From assembly GCF_001625325.1 (NCBI RefSeq), contig NZ_JRQQ01000002.1, positions 372,001-436,000 on the forward strand: a stretch of DNA of 64,000 nt. The letters run 5' to 3'. A program made the position numbers and the translations under genes. Below the pieces are notes generated by a model. That model saw only the letters and a list, made by a program, of their open reading frames with translations, was not told the DNA's origin and made no database searches. Within the stretch, counting starts at the first letter, position 1. Every line of letters starts with the position of its first letter. Positions 38,639 to 47,515 of this stretch are shown here, piece by piece. The DNA comes from Croceicoccus estronivorus. GTDB taxonomy: Bacteria > Pseudomonadota > Alphaproteobacteria > Sphingomonadales > Sphingomonadaceae.

Positions 38639-39244
38639 ATGACGACACGGCGGCATATTCTGGCGCTGCTGGTGAGCGGAGCCGCAATGCTACTCGCCGG
38701 GTGCAACGAATTGTTCCCGGAAACCTATCGCTACCGCCTGACGGTGGAAGTCGATACGCCGGAAGGCCCGCGCGCTGGTTCAAGCGTGATCGAAGTCAGC
38801 GGACATAAGGGTATAGGTATTCCCGGCCCCGAAGCCGGGGGATGGATAAGCCGGGTTCAAGGGGAAGCGGTAGCGGTCGATCTTCCGAACGGGCGCACCT
38901 TGTTCGCGCTGCTGCGTTCGGAGGACGGCCGGGGCGCCGAAAGCTACGCATGGGCGCTGTTGCCGCAGCCACTGGCAAGTAGCGGAACCTCCGAAAAGCA
39001 TGATGCCCTCCGCGCGGTGGTCGGTGCGGCCGATCTGGAGCGCGAGAACTATCCGATGCTGGTGACGTTTCGCAACATCACCGTTCCGGCAAGTGTGGAA
39101 GCGGTCGATCCCGGTAATCTCGGCGCATCCTTTGGGCCGGGTTACGCGCTGCACCGCATCACCGTGCAGATTACCGATGATCACCTCCCCGACCGAACAG
39201 GTCACGTCCATGAACGTCGTGACCGTCCAGCATCAAACAGATGA
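38639..39244 (+). CDS. Putative lipoprotein, second of a related pair
   Basis: About 201 aa from the ATG at 38639 (MTTRRHILALLVSGAAMLLAGC), a lipoprotein signal with lipobox LAGC; GAGAGAGGAAG lies ahead of the start. The mature sequence parallels the preceding gene in order and spacing of several motifs, so the two are paralogues. Its C-terminus (DDHLPDRTGHVHERRDR) does not follow the partner, which continues about 30 residues longer; a late frameshift is possible. No function recognised. Confidence 0.68.
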   Translation: MTTRRHILALLVSGAAMLLAGCNELFPETYRYRLTVEVDTPEGPRAGSSVIEVSGHKGIGIPGPEAGGWISRVQGEAVAVDLPNGRTLFALLRSEDGRGAESYAWALLPQPLASSGTSEKHDALRAVVGAADLERENYPMLVTFRNITVPASVEAVDPGNLGASFGPGYALHRITVQITDDHLPDRTGHVHERRDRPASNR

Positions 39245-39370
39245 TTGGTAGCGGAGGACCGCTACCGCCAATCCCCACACCTGCCGGAAATACGCTACAG
39301 GCTCCGATTGTTCTCTCGGAACTTGGCCGCCGGCTCAGCGCATTTCCGGCCATTGTGGCGCTGCGCCAAT

Positions 39371-39909
39371 AGTGTCCAGAGCACCTCTTTTGCTTCGGCA
39401 GACGAATAGTCGCAGTTCGAGACGAACGCCTCCTCGCAGCAGCCCGGGCCTCACGCGATGAAGTTGGCGAGGCTGCCGATGGAAGCAAGCTTGTGACAGA
39501 GCATCTGGGCATTTTGGTCGCCGTCCATCTCTATCGCCATTACAGCGACGCAAAATGGCTGCCCCGACCAATCAAAGGCGGATTGGGGGCGGCGCGATTA
39601 CGGCAGGTGATCGACTATATCGAGGCTCATCTTGCGGACGATCTCAGCTTGGCAATGCTGGCCAGCATAGCCGGACTTAGCCTGCATCACTTTGGGGAGA
39701 CCTTCCGCCAATCCATGGGTGTCCCGCCGCATCGGTTCGTCCTGAGCAGAAGGATCGAGCGTGCCAAAATTCTTCTTCTCAGCACCGACATGACGATCAC
39801 CCAGATCGCATTTGCCGTTGGCTATTCGAGCCAAAGTCATTTCGCGACGAAATTTCGCGAGGCCGCAGGTGCGACACCCCAACGTTTTCGGATTGAGCGA
39901 AGGGGATAG
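39371..39909 (+). pseudogene. AraC-family regulator, probably 5'-truncated
   Basis: From a GTG at 39493 a 138-aa frame encodes a complete C-terminal AraC/XylS DNA-binding domain: RQVIDYIEAHLADDLSLAML, SIAGLSLHHFGETFRQSMGV, and ITQIAFAVGYSSQSHFATKF. The same frame stays open back to about 39374 (after a TAG) with AAARASRDEVGEAADGSKL, resembling the end of an AraC effector domain. Normal members are about 280-300 aa, so the N-terminal half is missing. It may be a pseudogene or a short free DNA-binding protein. Confidence 0.65.
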
Positions 39910-39943
39910 GTAGCGGGGTGGCCGAACAGCTGCCGGTCATTTG

Positions 39944-41374
39944 TCAGGTTCTCAGATGGGCTATCTTGAGCATTTCGACAGCCTGGTCAATTTCCGGCTC
40001 ATCCAAGCCGGCATAACCGAGGCGGAAGGCCGCAGGTCCAAGTCCATCGATGCTATGCTGTGCTGCAGGCGTCAGAGATAACCCCAGTTCGCTTGCCACT
40101 TTGCTCCAGCGCTCGGGGTCGGTGCCGTCAACGATCCGTGCCCATAACGCCAAGCCGCCGCGCGGGATGTCGAAGGCCAGTGCGTCTGGCAGAGCACTAC
40201 GCAGCCTAGCCGCAAGATAATCCCTGCGTGCATGATAAATGCGGCGCGCCTTGCGGGCGTGACGGGCGAGTTCGCCATCTTCGATCATCAAGGCCACGGC
40301 TTCCTCCAGCGGACCGTCGCCCTGCCGATCGATTGCTTCCCGGATCCCGGCCATGCGCGCCACCAGATCGGGCGGAGCGACGACATAGCCCAGCCGGATT
40401 CCAGGAGCGAGCAGCTTGGACAGCGATCCGATGTAGACGGTTTCGCCTGGGGCCCGAGCCGCGATTGGTAGGACGGGCGCTCCTTCGAACCGATAGTCAT
40501 GGTCATAATCGTCTTCGAGGATGGTCAGCCGTGCTGTGCGAGCGAGGTCTATCAGGCGGAGGCGCCGTGAGGCCCCCATGGTGACGGTGGTGGGATACTG
40601 ATGGTGCGGCGTGACATAAACGGCCCCTATCGACCGATCACGCGCCAGCGCCCCTTCGAGCCCGTCGATGGACATGCCCCCCTCATCCACCGCGATCGGA
40701 ACGACCCGTACGCCGGCGGCCCTGAACGCGGTGACAGCGAGCGGGTAGCCAGGGTTCTCAACGGCAATCGCCATGTCAGGAACGGCAATGGCTTGTGCGG
40801 CAAGAAACAGAGCCATCTGACTGCCTCGCGTCACCATTAGGTCATGCGACGCGAAAGACAGGCCACGCTCGACGGCGAGATGCGTCGTCAACGCTTTGCG
40901 AAGCGCAGTGGTCCCGCGCGGATCATCATAGCCGAGCGAGGACAGTGCCTTCTTACGGATGAGCCCGCGCCGGAAAGCCCGCGCCATCGCCGCAGTCGGA
41001 AGCAATCGGGGGTCCGCGGCGCCATCGCTGAATGACAAGAGTGATTTTGCACTCTCTTCAGTCCGGCTCCCGTTGAGCTGCGGGTTCGCTTCGGCACCCG
41101 CAGGCGAGTACAAACCAATGTCAGGCAGATTGCGCGCAACGAAGGTGCCGCGCGAAGGCTCCGCCACCAGCCACCCTTGCGCCACAGCGTCTTGATAGCC
41201 TGCATCCACCGTGTTGCGGTTTAAGCCAAGCACCTTCGCCAGTGCCCGCGTCCCTGGCAGGCGCGAGCCAGGTTTCAATCGCCCTGCCTCAATCGCAGCG
41301 ATCACGGCGTCGGCAACCTTGAGATAAGGAGGCCGTGCAGAACGAGGATCAAGTTCGATAGTCAGGTTGCGCAC
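39944..41374 (-). CDS. MocR/PdxR-type transcription regulator
   Basis: A 476-aa MocR protein: N-terminal GntR winged helix (GRLKPGSRLPGTRALAKVLG, NRNTVDAGYQDAVAQGWL) and a C-terminal fold-type I aminotransferase-like domain with PLP-Lys in YIGSLSKLLAPGIRLGYV and the Asp/Tyr segment ILEDDYDHDYRFEG. Such regulators use PLP or an aldimine as effector. It starts with GTG at 41374 and is divergent from the amidotransferase-SHMT-YggS-deaminase operon, with inverted CCGGCCTA sites between. It very likely controls that operon. The effector is unknown. Confidence 0.88.
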   Translation of the reverse strand: MRNLTIELDPRSARPPYLKVADAVIAAIEAGRLKPGSRLPGTRALAKVLGLNRNTVDAGYQDAVAQGWLVAEPSRGTFVARNLPDIGLYSPAGAEANPQLNGSRTEESAKSLLSFSDGAADPRLLPTAAMARAFRRGLIRKKALSSLGYDDPRGTTALRKALTTHLAVERGLSFASHDLMVTRGSQMALFLAAQAIAVPDMAIAVENPGYPLAVTAFRAAGVRVVPIAVDEGGMSIDGLEGALARDRSIGAVYVTPHHQYPTTVTMGASRRLRLIDLARTARLTILEDDYDHDYRFEGAPVLPIAARAPGETVYIGSLSKLLAPGIRLGYVVAPPDLVARMAGIREAIDRQGDGPLEEAVALMIEDGELARHARKARRIYHARRDYLAARLRSALPDALAFDIPRGGLALWARIVDGTDPERWSKVASELGLSLTPAAQHSIDGLGPAAFRLGYAGLDEPEIDQAVEMLKIAHLRT

Positions 41375-41377
41375 GAT

Positions 41378-41422
41378 CCGGCCTAAGTAATATTTCGAAA
41401 CTGGATCATCCTAATAGGCCGG
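41378..41422. promoter_or_regulatory. Inverted repeat, probable MocR operator
   Basis: CCGGCCTA at 41378-41385 and its exact inverse TAGGCCGG at 41415-41422 face each other across 29 bp in the 88-bp divergent promoter region. Widely spaced half-sites in the shared promoter are usual for MocR regulators. The remaining bases contain GGATCATCC, another palindrome, at 41403-41411. Confidence 0.55.
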
Positions 41423-41462
41423 TTTACGCCTATGACCAGCCCGACTTTCAAGGAGGGCACCA

Positions 41463-42164
41463 ATGCCGAAAACCGCAGTCGCCATCCGGCATGTACCGTT
41501 CGAGGATCTTGGCACCTTCGAACAACCACTCGTCGAGGCCGGATTTAAGCTGCACTACTACGATATTGGCGTCGACGAACTCTGGACGCTGGAGCCGGTA
41601 AAAACCGATCTGGTCATCGTGCTGGGCGGGCCAGTCGGGGTGTATGACACGGGCAGCTACCCATTCCTCATCGACGAAATCGCGCTGCTGAAGGACAGGC
41701 TGGCGGCCAACCGGCCCACGCTGGGTATCTGCCTGGGCGCGCAGCTCATGGCGGCGGCGCTCGGCGCGGGCGTCGCCCCCGGCGATGAGAAGGAAATCGG
41801 CTTCGCGCCGCTCACTCTGACAGAGGCCGGAGGGCAAAGCCCTCTCGCCCATCTCGCCAATGCGCCAGTGCTGCACTGGCATGGCGACAGCTTCGCCATT
41901 CCGAACGGAGCCAAGAAGCTGGCCGAAACCCCGGCCTGTGCCAATCAGGCTTTTGCTCTCGGTCCCAACATCCTCGGCCTGCAATTTCACCCGGAAGCGG
42001 ATGCCAAGCGGATCGAACGCTGGCTGATCGGCCATGCCTGCGAACTGGCGACAGCAGGCCTCGATCCCAGCGTCCTGCGTACAGATGCGGCGCGCTACGG
42101 AGCACCGCTGCGCGATGCGGGCCGCCTGATGTTCTCCCAATGGCTAAAGGAGTTGCGGCCATGA
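41463..42164 (+). CDS. Class I glutamine amidotransferase
   Basis: A 233-aa stand-alone class I amidotransferase of the GMP-synthase-like type. The nucleophile Cys is in [15 protein letters not shown], the oxyanion loop is [10 protein letters not shown], and the catalytic His and Glu are in [12 protein letters not shown]. There is no fused synthetase domain. AAGGAGGGC lies ahead of the ATG. It is the first gene of a four-gene operon with 4-bp overlaps. An ammonia-supplying or gamma-glutamyl-hydrolysing role are both possible. Confidence 0.87.
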   Translation: MPKTAVAIRHVPFEDLGTFEQPLVEAGFKLHYYDIGVDELWTLEPVKTDLVIVLGGPVGVYDTGSYPFLIDEIALLKDRLAANRPTLGICLGAQLMAAALGAGVAPGDEKEIGFAPLTLTEAGGQSPLAHLANAPVLHWHGDSFAIPNGAKKLAETPACANQAFALGPNILGLQFHPEADAKRIERWLIGHACELATAGLDPSVLRTDAARYGAPLRDAGRLMFSQWLKELRP

Positions 42165-43489
42165 CCCCCCAATCCCCTGCCCTTCTCCTTGCGCCGTCGT
42201 CCGGCATCGCTTCCCGGTTGGGCGGCGAAGTGGTGCCGGACGACATCGCCATCGCGGACCCGGACCTGTTTGCCATTGTCGAAGACGAACGGCAGCGCCA
42301 GCAAGACTGTATCGAACTGATCGCCAGCGAAAACTTCGCCAGCCGCGCGGTGCGGATGGCGCAAGGTTCGATCTTCACCAACAAATATGCCGAGGGCTAT
42401 CCGGGGCGGCGCTATTATGGCGGCTGCGGACCGTCCGACGCGGTGGAGCAACTCGCGATCGATCGGCTGCGGCAGCTGTTCGGGGCCAACTGGGCCAATG
42501 TACAACCGCATAGCGAGGCGACCGCCAACCTCGCCGTGTCGTTCGCGCTCCTGAAGCCGGGCGATACGATCCTGGGCCTCGATCTTGCCTGCGGCGGGCA
42601 CCTGACGCACGGCGCCAAGGTGACGATCTCAGGTCGCTGGTTCAGCGCGGCCAGCTACAAGGTCCGGCAAGACGACGAGCGGATCGACCTTGACGATCTC
42701 GCCCGCGTCGCGCGCGAAACCCGCCCTCGTCTCATCATCGCGGGCGGATCAGCCTATCCGCGCCGAATCGACTTTGCCGCGATCCGCGCCATTGCCGATG
42801 ACGTGGGGGCCTGGCTGCTGGCCGACGTCGCCCATTATGCCGGCCTCATCGTTGCCGGGCTCTATCCCAATCCTTTGCCGCATGCCCATGTCGTCACCTC
42901 GACCACGCACAAGACACTGCGCGGCCCTCGCGGCGGCGTGATCCTCAGCAACGACCCGGAACTGGGCAGGAAGATCGACAAGGCGGTGTTTCCCGGTACG
43001 CAGGGCGGGCCACTGATGCAGGTCATCGCTGCCAAGGCCGTCGCCTTTGGTGAGGCCGGAACCTCTGCGTTCGAAGATTATGCGCGGCGGGTCCGCGATA
43101 ACGCCCGCATGTTGGGCGATGTGCTGGCCGATGGTGGGCTACGCCTCGTCACCGGCGGCACGGACTGCCATTTGCAGCTCGTCGACCTGCGCCCGTTCGG
43201 CATCGACGGGCAAAGCGCCGCCGACCTGCTCGAAAGCGCCGGGCTGACCATCAACAAGAATGCGATCCCGTTCGACACGCAGCCCCCGTCCGCCCCCTCG
43301 GGCATCCGACTGGGCTCGCCAGCAGGCACCACGCGCGGGTTCGGGGAGGCGGAATATAAGCTGATCGGACAGATTATCCTCACCCTGCTCGATGCCGCCC
43401 GCAAGGGTCGCACACCGGATGGCGCGGTGATCGACAGAGCGCAGCGACAGGTGCGCGATCTCATCGCCGCCTTCCCGCTGGAACCATAG
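42161..43489 (+). CDS. Serine hydroxymethyltransferase paralogue, divergent
   Basis: A 442-aa SHMT-family fold-type I PLP enzyme. It has [15 protein letters not shown]-Lys in [14 protein letters not shown], and [14 protein letters not shown]. Some active-site positions differ from housekeeping GlyA: the cofactor loop usually read HSGSQANxAVY is [11 protein letters not shown], and LAHGGHLTHG is [10 protein letters not shown]. It starts on an ATGA overlap with the amidotransferase. Together with the regulator context this suggests a different amino acid substrate, such as an alpha-substituted serine. That is inference; a conventional GlyA should exist elsewhere. Confidence 0.85.
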   Translation: MTPQSPALLLAPSSGIASRLGGEVVPDDIAIADPDLFAIVEDERQRQQDCIELIASENFASRAVRMAQGSIFTNKYAEGYPGRRYYGGCGPSDAVEQLAIDRLRQLFGANWANVQPHSEATANLAVSFALLKPGDTILGLDLACGGHLTHGAKVTISGRWFSAASYKVRQDDERIDLDDLARVARETRPRLIIAGGSAYPRRIDFAAIRAIADDVGAWLLADVAHYAGLIVAGLYPNPLPHAHVVTSTTHKTLRGPRGGVILSNDPELGRKIDKAVFPGTQGGPLMQVIAAKAVAFGEAGTSAFEDYARRVRDNARMLGDVLADGGLRLVTGGTDCHLQLVDLRPFGIDGQSAADLLESAGLTINKNAIPFDTQPPSAPSGIRLGSPAGTTRGFGEAEYKLIGQIILTLLDAARKGRTPDGAVIDRAQRQVRDLIAAFPLEP

Positions 43490-43499
43490 GGGCACGCAG

Positions 43500-44228
43500 A
43501 TGAGCGGCAACATCGCCTCTAATCTCGCGTGCGTTAATGCCCGGATCGAAGCGGCCTGCCTGCGCGCAGGCCGCGATCCAGCTTCCGTGCGGCTCTTGCC
43601 GGTCACCAAGACGCTGCCGCCGGACCGCGTGCGCGAAGCCTATGCCGCCGGGCTCGACTGCTTTGGCGAGAACAAGGTGCAGGAAGCGCGCGGCAAGGCG
43701 GAAGCCTTGGCCAATCTGCCCGTGCGGTGGAGCGTGATCGGTCATTTGCAGACCAACAAGGTCAAGTACCTCACCCGCTTCGCCAGCGAATTTCAGGCGC
43801 TCGACAGCCTGCGTCTTGCCGAAGCGCTCGATCGGCGGCTTCAGGCGGCAGGGCAAAGCCTCGACGTGTTCGTGCAGGTCAACACCTCGCGCGAGGACAG
43901 TAAGTTCGGGTTGCCGCCCGAAGAAGTGATGGCCTTTGCGAAAGCTCTGCCCGCCTTCACCAGCCTGCGCGTGCGCGGCCTGATGACGCTGGCAATCTTC
44001 TCCGAGGACACCATCCGCGTCCGCCAGTGCTTTCGCGATCTGCGCGCTATTCAGCAGCGCCTACTGCAGGAAGGTGACGCCGCCCAAAACTGGCACGGCC
44101 TTTCGATGGGCATGTCGGGCGATTTTGAAATCGCCGTTGAGGAAGGCGCCACGGTCGTGCGAGTGGGACAGGCAATCTTTGGCCCCCGCCTCTTGCCGAA
44201 CTCACATTATTGGCCGGGCGCACAATGA
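43500..44228 (+). CDS. YggS/PLPBP family PLP-binding protein
   Basis: A 242-aa alanine-racemase-barrel protein without a decarboxylase domain, the PLP homeostasis family (PLPBP, YggS). PLP-Lys is in LLPVTKTLPPDRVR; DCFGENKVQEARGKAEAL, VIGHLQTNKVKYL, QVNTSREDSKFGL, GLMTLAIF and GLSMGMSGDFEIAVEEGAT match the family closely. It follows the SHMT gene by 10 bp. Pairing with a PLP-sensing MocR regulator and a PLP enzyme is consistent with cofactor balance inside this operon. Confidence 0.9.
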   Translation: MSGNIASNLACVNARIEAACLRAGRDPASVRLLPVTKTLPPDRVREAYAAGLDCFGENKVQEARGKAEALANLPVRWSVIGHLQTNKVKYLTRFASEFQALDSLRLAEALDRRLQAAGQSLDVFVQVNTSREDSKFGLPPEEVMAFAKALPAFTSLRVRGLMTLAIFSEDTIRVRQCFRDLRAIQQRLLQEGDAAQNWHGLSMGMSGDFEIAVEEGATVVRVGQAIFGPRLLPNSHYWPGAQ

Positions 44229-44758
44229 CAGCAACCATTCCCCGATCGGAGAAGAATATGGTCAATCCGGTTCTGCCTGAGGATGCGATGGCAAGAGCTA
44301 TCGCCCTGTCTCAAGAGGCAATCTCGCAAGGCTCGGGGCCGCCCTTTGGGGCGGTGATAGTGAAAGATGGAGCCATCGTCGGGGAAGGCTTCAATCACGT
44401 TCATGCTCACAACGATCCGACCGCTCACGCCGAAATCGTCGCAATTCGGAACGCCTGCAAGACGCTCGAAGCGCCGTTCCTCGATGGCTGCATTTTATAT
44501 TCAAGCTCTGAACCATGCCCCATGTGCATGTCAGCTATTTACTGGTCGCGGATCTCAGCTGTCCGGTTCGCAACGGACCGAAACGCCGCGGCGCGCGCGG
44601 GGTTCGATGATCGGACGCTTTATGCGGAACTTCAGCGGCCCCTTGCCGAACGTGAAATCTCCATGATCCAGATGATGGCTGAGGAAGGTCAGTCGACATT
44701 CGACATCTGGACGCAGGGTGGGCGATCGGCCGTGCAAACGACACTCAATGAAGAGTAG
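44225..44758 (+). CDS. GuaD-like nucleobase/nucleoside deaminase
   Basis: A 177-aa zinc-dependent cytidine-deaminase-fold enzyme. Zinc ligands are in PTAHAEIVAIRNAC and SEPCPMCMSAIYWSRI, with the proton shuttle Glu in HAE. The part from FATDRNAAARAGFDD to LYAELQRPL resembles bacterial guanine deaminase (GuaD). The ATG at 44225 overlaps the yggS-like stop by 4 bp; an in-frame Met 12 residues later (MVNPVLPEDAM) is an alternative. It is the last gene of the operon. Guanine as substrate is a fair guess from similarity. Confidence 0.85.
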   Translation: MTATIPRSEKNMVNPVLPEDAMARAIALSQEAISQGSGPPFGAVIVKDGAIVGEGFNHVHAHNDPTAHAEIVAIRNACKTLEAPFLDGCILYSSSEPCPMCMSAIYWSRISAVRFATDRNAAARAGFDDRTLYAELQRPLAEREISMIQMMAEEGQSTFDIWTQGGRSAVQTTLNEE

Positions 44759-44814
44759 GCTCGAATTACCTGGCTGGCACTGGGCAGCTTGCCGGCCATC
44801 CTTCGCACTTGGCT

Positions 44815-45402
44815 TCAGATCTCCAAGTCTGCTTCATAAACCGATCTGATCCAGTCGGGTAGGCGCGGCAACGCGAAGACCAGCTGCCCGTTCGCGAATG
44901 TCAGGCAATGGCTCGGCGGCTGATTGAGGCGCGAATTGTCGAAGACCAGGCCTCGATCCGCCTTGAGCACCGCGGCGCGGATCAATGGTGCCCCGCGCAT
45001 GTAGCGGGCACGGATCTTGTCCTCTGGGACGATATGACCACCTTCTTCGACGCGCGTACCGACACGCGCGACAGAAAGGTCGGGTGTATCTACGCCGACA
45101 TGCATCACGATGACGGTGAAGCTTTTCGTTCGTGCTTCGTCGATCAGTTCAAGCTTGGAGGGATGCGAGAAGACGGTTTCGGTCACAAAATCGCGACCTT
45201 GAGAAAGAAAGGCAGCCCGGCGCGAAGACGCGATCCTGGCTGCTTCGTAAGACGCGGCTGGAGAGGGATCACGCAGTTCGTCGCGCTGGATGATGTCGGC
45301 GTTGATGAAGGGTCCTGCGAAGCTCGGTGCTACACGGGTCTGGTAGAGGGTCGACTTGCCGGCACCGTTCGGCCCGGCAAGCACGATCATTGTCGGCGTC
45401 AT
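44815..45402 (-). CDS. Zeta-toxin-like P-loop kinase
   Basis: A 195-aa P-loop protein of the zeta-toxin group (kinases that phosphorylate UDP-N-acetylglucosamine or similar). Walker A is VLAGPNGAGKSTLYQ; FINADIIQRDELRD and ETVFSHPSKLELIDEA are typical of the family, and FVTETVFSHP matches the substrate-side region. It overlaps the upstream gene by 4 bp, the arrangement of a toxin following its antitoxin. Some members of this group are not toxic, so toxicity is not certain. Confidence 0.8.
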   Translation of the reverse strand: MTPTMIVLAGPNGAGKSTLYQTRVAPSFAGPFINADIIQRDELRDPSPAASYEAARIASSRRAAFLSQGRDFVTETVFSHPSKLELIDEARTKSFTVIVMHVGVDTPDLSVARVGTRVEEGGHIVPEDKIRARYMRGAPLIRAAVLKADRGLVFDNSRLNQPPSHCLTFANGQLVFALPRLPDWIRSVYEADLEI

Positions 45403-45755
45403 GCCTTATGCGCGGCCTTCTCACGCACGAGATTGCCGCCCTCATCGAGGCCAACACCTTGTCCAAGCTGCCGCCGCCGGGCAAAGAGAGCGTCCTCGCC
45501 AGGACCCGGCTGCCCCATCTTCTCGATAAAGCTGTCGAGCCAGACATCCTTTTCCTCATCAGTGAGGTCGGTTGTCTCGATGTTGCCAGCTAGTGCCGCG
45601 GTGATGCGGGCATGATCGAAATTGCCGGATTTTTCGATGGCACGGCCTATGCGCACCCAATGCGCGATCTGGCCAGCAATCGAGCGGCTCTGTAACTCGG
45701 ACTCGCGGCGGACGATCTTCATGATGTCGTCAGCAAGTTTGATGGACTGGGCCAT
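45399..45755 (-). CDS. ParD-like antitoxin
   Basis: A 118-aa protein with an N-terminal ribbon-helix-helix-like segment: IKLADDIMKIVRRESELQSR and SIAGQIAHWVRIGRAIEKSG, as in the ParD-like antitoxin group. The C-terminal part is charged and probably binds the toxin. It precedes the zeta-like gene and overlaps it by 4 bp. It probably represses its own promoter, located in the gap 45756-46110. Confidence 0.72.
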   Translation of the reverse strand: MAQSIKLADDIMKIVRRESELQSRSIAGQIAHWVRIGRAIEKSGNFDHARITAALAGNIETTDLTDEEKDVWLDSFIEKMGQPGPGEDALFARRRQLGQGVGLDEGGNLVREKAAHKA

Positions 45756-46110
45756 AGGTCACCTCCACCCCATGAGGTAGCATTTTGCCACCTCTTTTTC
45801 AAGCAGGTCGTACAAAGTTGACCTGAGCGCGGCACGGCTTCTTCGAGATGACGCCGGCCAATGGCGTAAAAGTCGGCGCGAGCTTTTCGGGGGCATCACG
45901 GGCGCCCGCTGAAATCGAAGCCCTATGCCGAAGTGACTGATATGCTTTGCGGCTATCTTGGAGAATTTCGCCGATCGGCTCGCGGGACTGGAGTCGCCAA
46001 CAAAGCTGCCACACTTCCGCGCAGACTTGCTCGCTGAAAGCTGCCCATTGTTCAGGCGCCGGCGAACGTGGGACTCTAATTCGCCTCTTGAGCCATCTCT
46101 GACCGCAGGC
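45756..46110. other. Gap upstream of toxin-antitoxin pair
   Basis: 355 bp in which the only open frames are Arg-rich and unlike proteins. It should contain the promoter of the antitoxin gene. Nothing else is recognised. Confidence 0.45.
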
Positions 46111-47310
46111 TCACGAAGGTCCGGCAAGGGAAGCAACTGCGACAGCCGTGAAGATGCGAAAGAAAATGTCGAGTAGCCCTACTACGGCCCCAGCTCGCTG
46201 AACAAGCTCCCAGATAATATCTGACGGCGGTTCCGGAGCGTCGGTCAGTTCTTTCGCCGCCAGCAAGAGGGTTCTGGCCTGCGCAGTCGCTGCATTCCCG
46301 TCCGTAGGCAGCTCGCAGAGGGCGGTGTCGATCAAGCGAGAGATCGCGCGTGCATTGCGATGGGTCACGCGCACGCGTGTGAGCCCGGTCCATGTTCTGC
46401 TGTCGACGCGAATTGGCTCCGAAGGTCGCAATCCGTCGTCGCTAAGCGCCGGAAAATGATTCAAGGCGTCGGTGGACTGATTTGACGTGTCGACACCGTC
46501 GCGCTGGTCAACTGCGTCACCTCGATCCTCAACGCCTTGCCTGCCGCGGCCGGCTGATTGTTGTTGGAAGTACTTATGAATCGCGCGATCATTGGCTTCG
46601 AAAGAGGGCTCTTCAGCGTCGTCTCGTTGACGTCTCTGGACAAGCCGACGCCTAACTAAGCGATCCAGTATCACCAAAAGGGCGCGTTTTTCCTCAGGCG
46701 TTCGCAACTCGTCGAAAAACGCGCCTAGCCAACCACGCGCTGGCCTGCCGATTTGCTTGAAGATCGCACCAAACGGCTGGGCGCCCCGAGTCGCCCGATC
46801 GTCGTTGATAAAATACCGAAGGATGAGTTCCTCCATGTCTCTATCATTCGGATCGGCGGAAGGAGCCGCGGGCACAAGGCGGCCGAGAAGAGCGAGTCCT
46901 CTTTCTATCCCGGCTGGCGCCAGAAAGAAGCAACCGTCGTCGGCCGCGATGTCCGCCTCGGATATATCGATAGTGGCTAGGTCGCGATCTAAGAGCCTGC
47001 CCAATATCGCATCTGGGTCGCCGTCGAGGGGAACCAGCTTAAAGGCTGCGAGGATGTTCTGCACGTCGAACTGCTTGAGTTGGTCCTCACCGCCTGGAGG
47101 CAATCGATCTTTCGTAACGTAGCGACGGACCGCTTCTGCCAAGACGATATCAGTGGCTTCGTCCACTTCGGGCGATGAGCTGTGCATGGTTCTGACGCCG
47201 TCGCGTAGCAGCCAAAACGGTACCGAGGCTGCGTCGAACCTGTTCTGATTTCGACCTGCTGAAGCCAGATCTCGTACTCCAATGCATGCGCGCCGGAACG
47301 ATTTTCGCAA
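46111..47310 (-). CDS. Hypothetical protein with C-terminal hydrophobic segment
   Basis: Up to 399 aa; an in-frame ATG at 47187 (MHSSSPEVDEATDIVLAEA) would give 358 aa and is a reasonable start. The middle is charged (LVRRRLVQRRQRDDAEEP), followed by a low-complexity Asp/Gln-rich linker, and the last 35 residues (VGLLDIFFRIFTAVAVASL) could form a membrane helix. I do not recognise a family. It is divergent from the HEPN-type gene across about 200 bp and may be part of the same accessory cassette. Confidence 0.6.
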   Translation of the reverse strand: MRKSFRRACIGVRDLASAGRNQNRFDAASVPFWLLRDGVRTMHSSSPEVDEATDIVLAEAVRRYVTKDRLPPGGEDQLKQFDVQNILAAFKLVPLDGDPDAILGRLLDRDLATIDISEADIAADDGCFFLAPAGIERGLALLGRLVPAAPSADPNDRDMEELILRYFINDDRATRGAQPFGAIFKQIGRPARGWLGAFFDELRTPEEKRALLVILDRLVRRRLVQRRQRDDAEEPSFEANDRAIHKYFQQQSAGRGRQGVEDRGDAVDQRDGVDTSNQSTDALNHFPALSDDGLRPSEPIRVDSRTWTGLTRVRVTHRNARAISRLIDTALCELPTDGNAATAQARTLLLAAKELTDAPEPPSDIIWELVQRAGAVVGLLDIFFRIFTAVAVASLAGPS

Positions 47311-47515
47311 GTATCATAGCGGGACGTTCTTCGGTATCCAACGACCGTCGTGCTAGCTGGTCGCATACAATTGTGCAAATTCGTTCCCGTGTCGCCGCCC
47401 GAGCTGTATCACCACTTACGATTAAACTGGTTTGCGATTGTGGTTGCAGGGTTGATAGATAGCCATCAGCGATGGCAAATCCGTGTACAATTATGAAAAG
47501 AGTAATGGGGGGATA

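Noticed and set aside
45759-46136. 125-aa frame upstream of the antitoxin
   Set aside because: Arg/Ser-rich product without any recognisable pattern; likely a chance frame in the promoter region.
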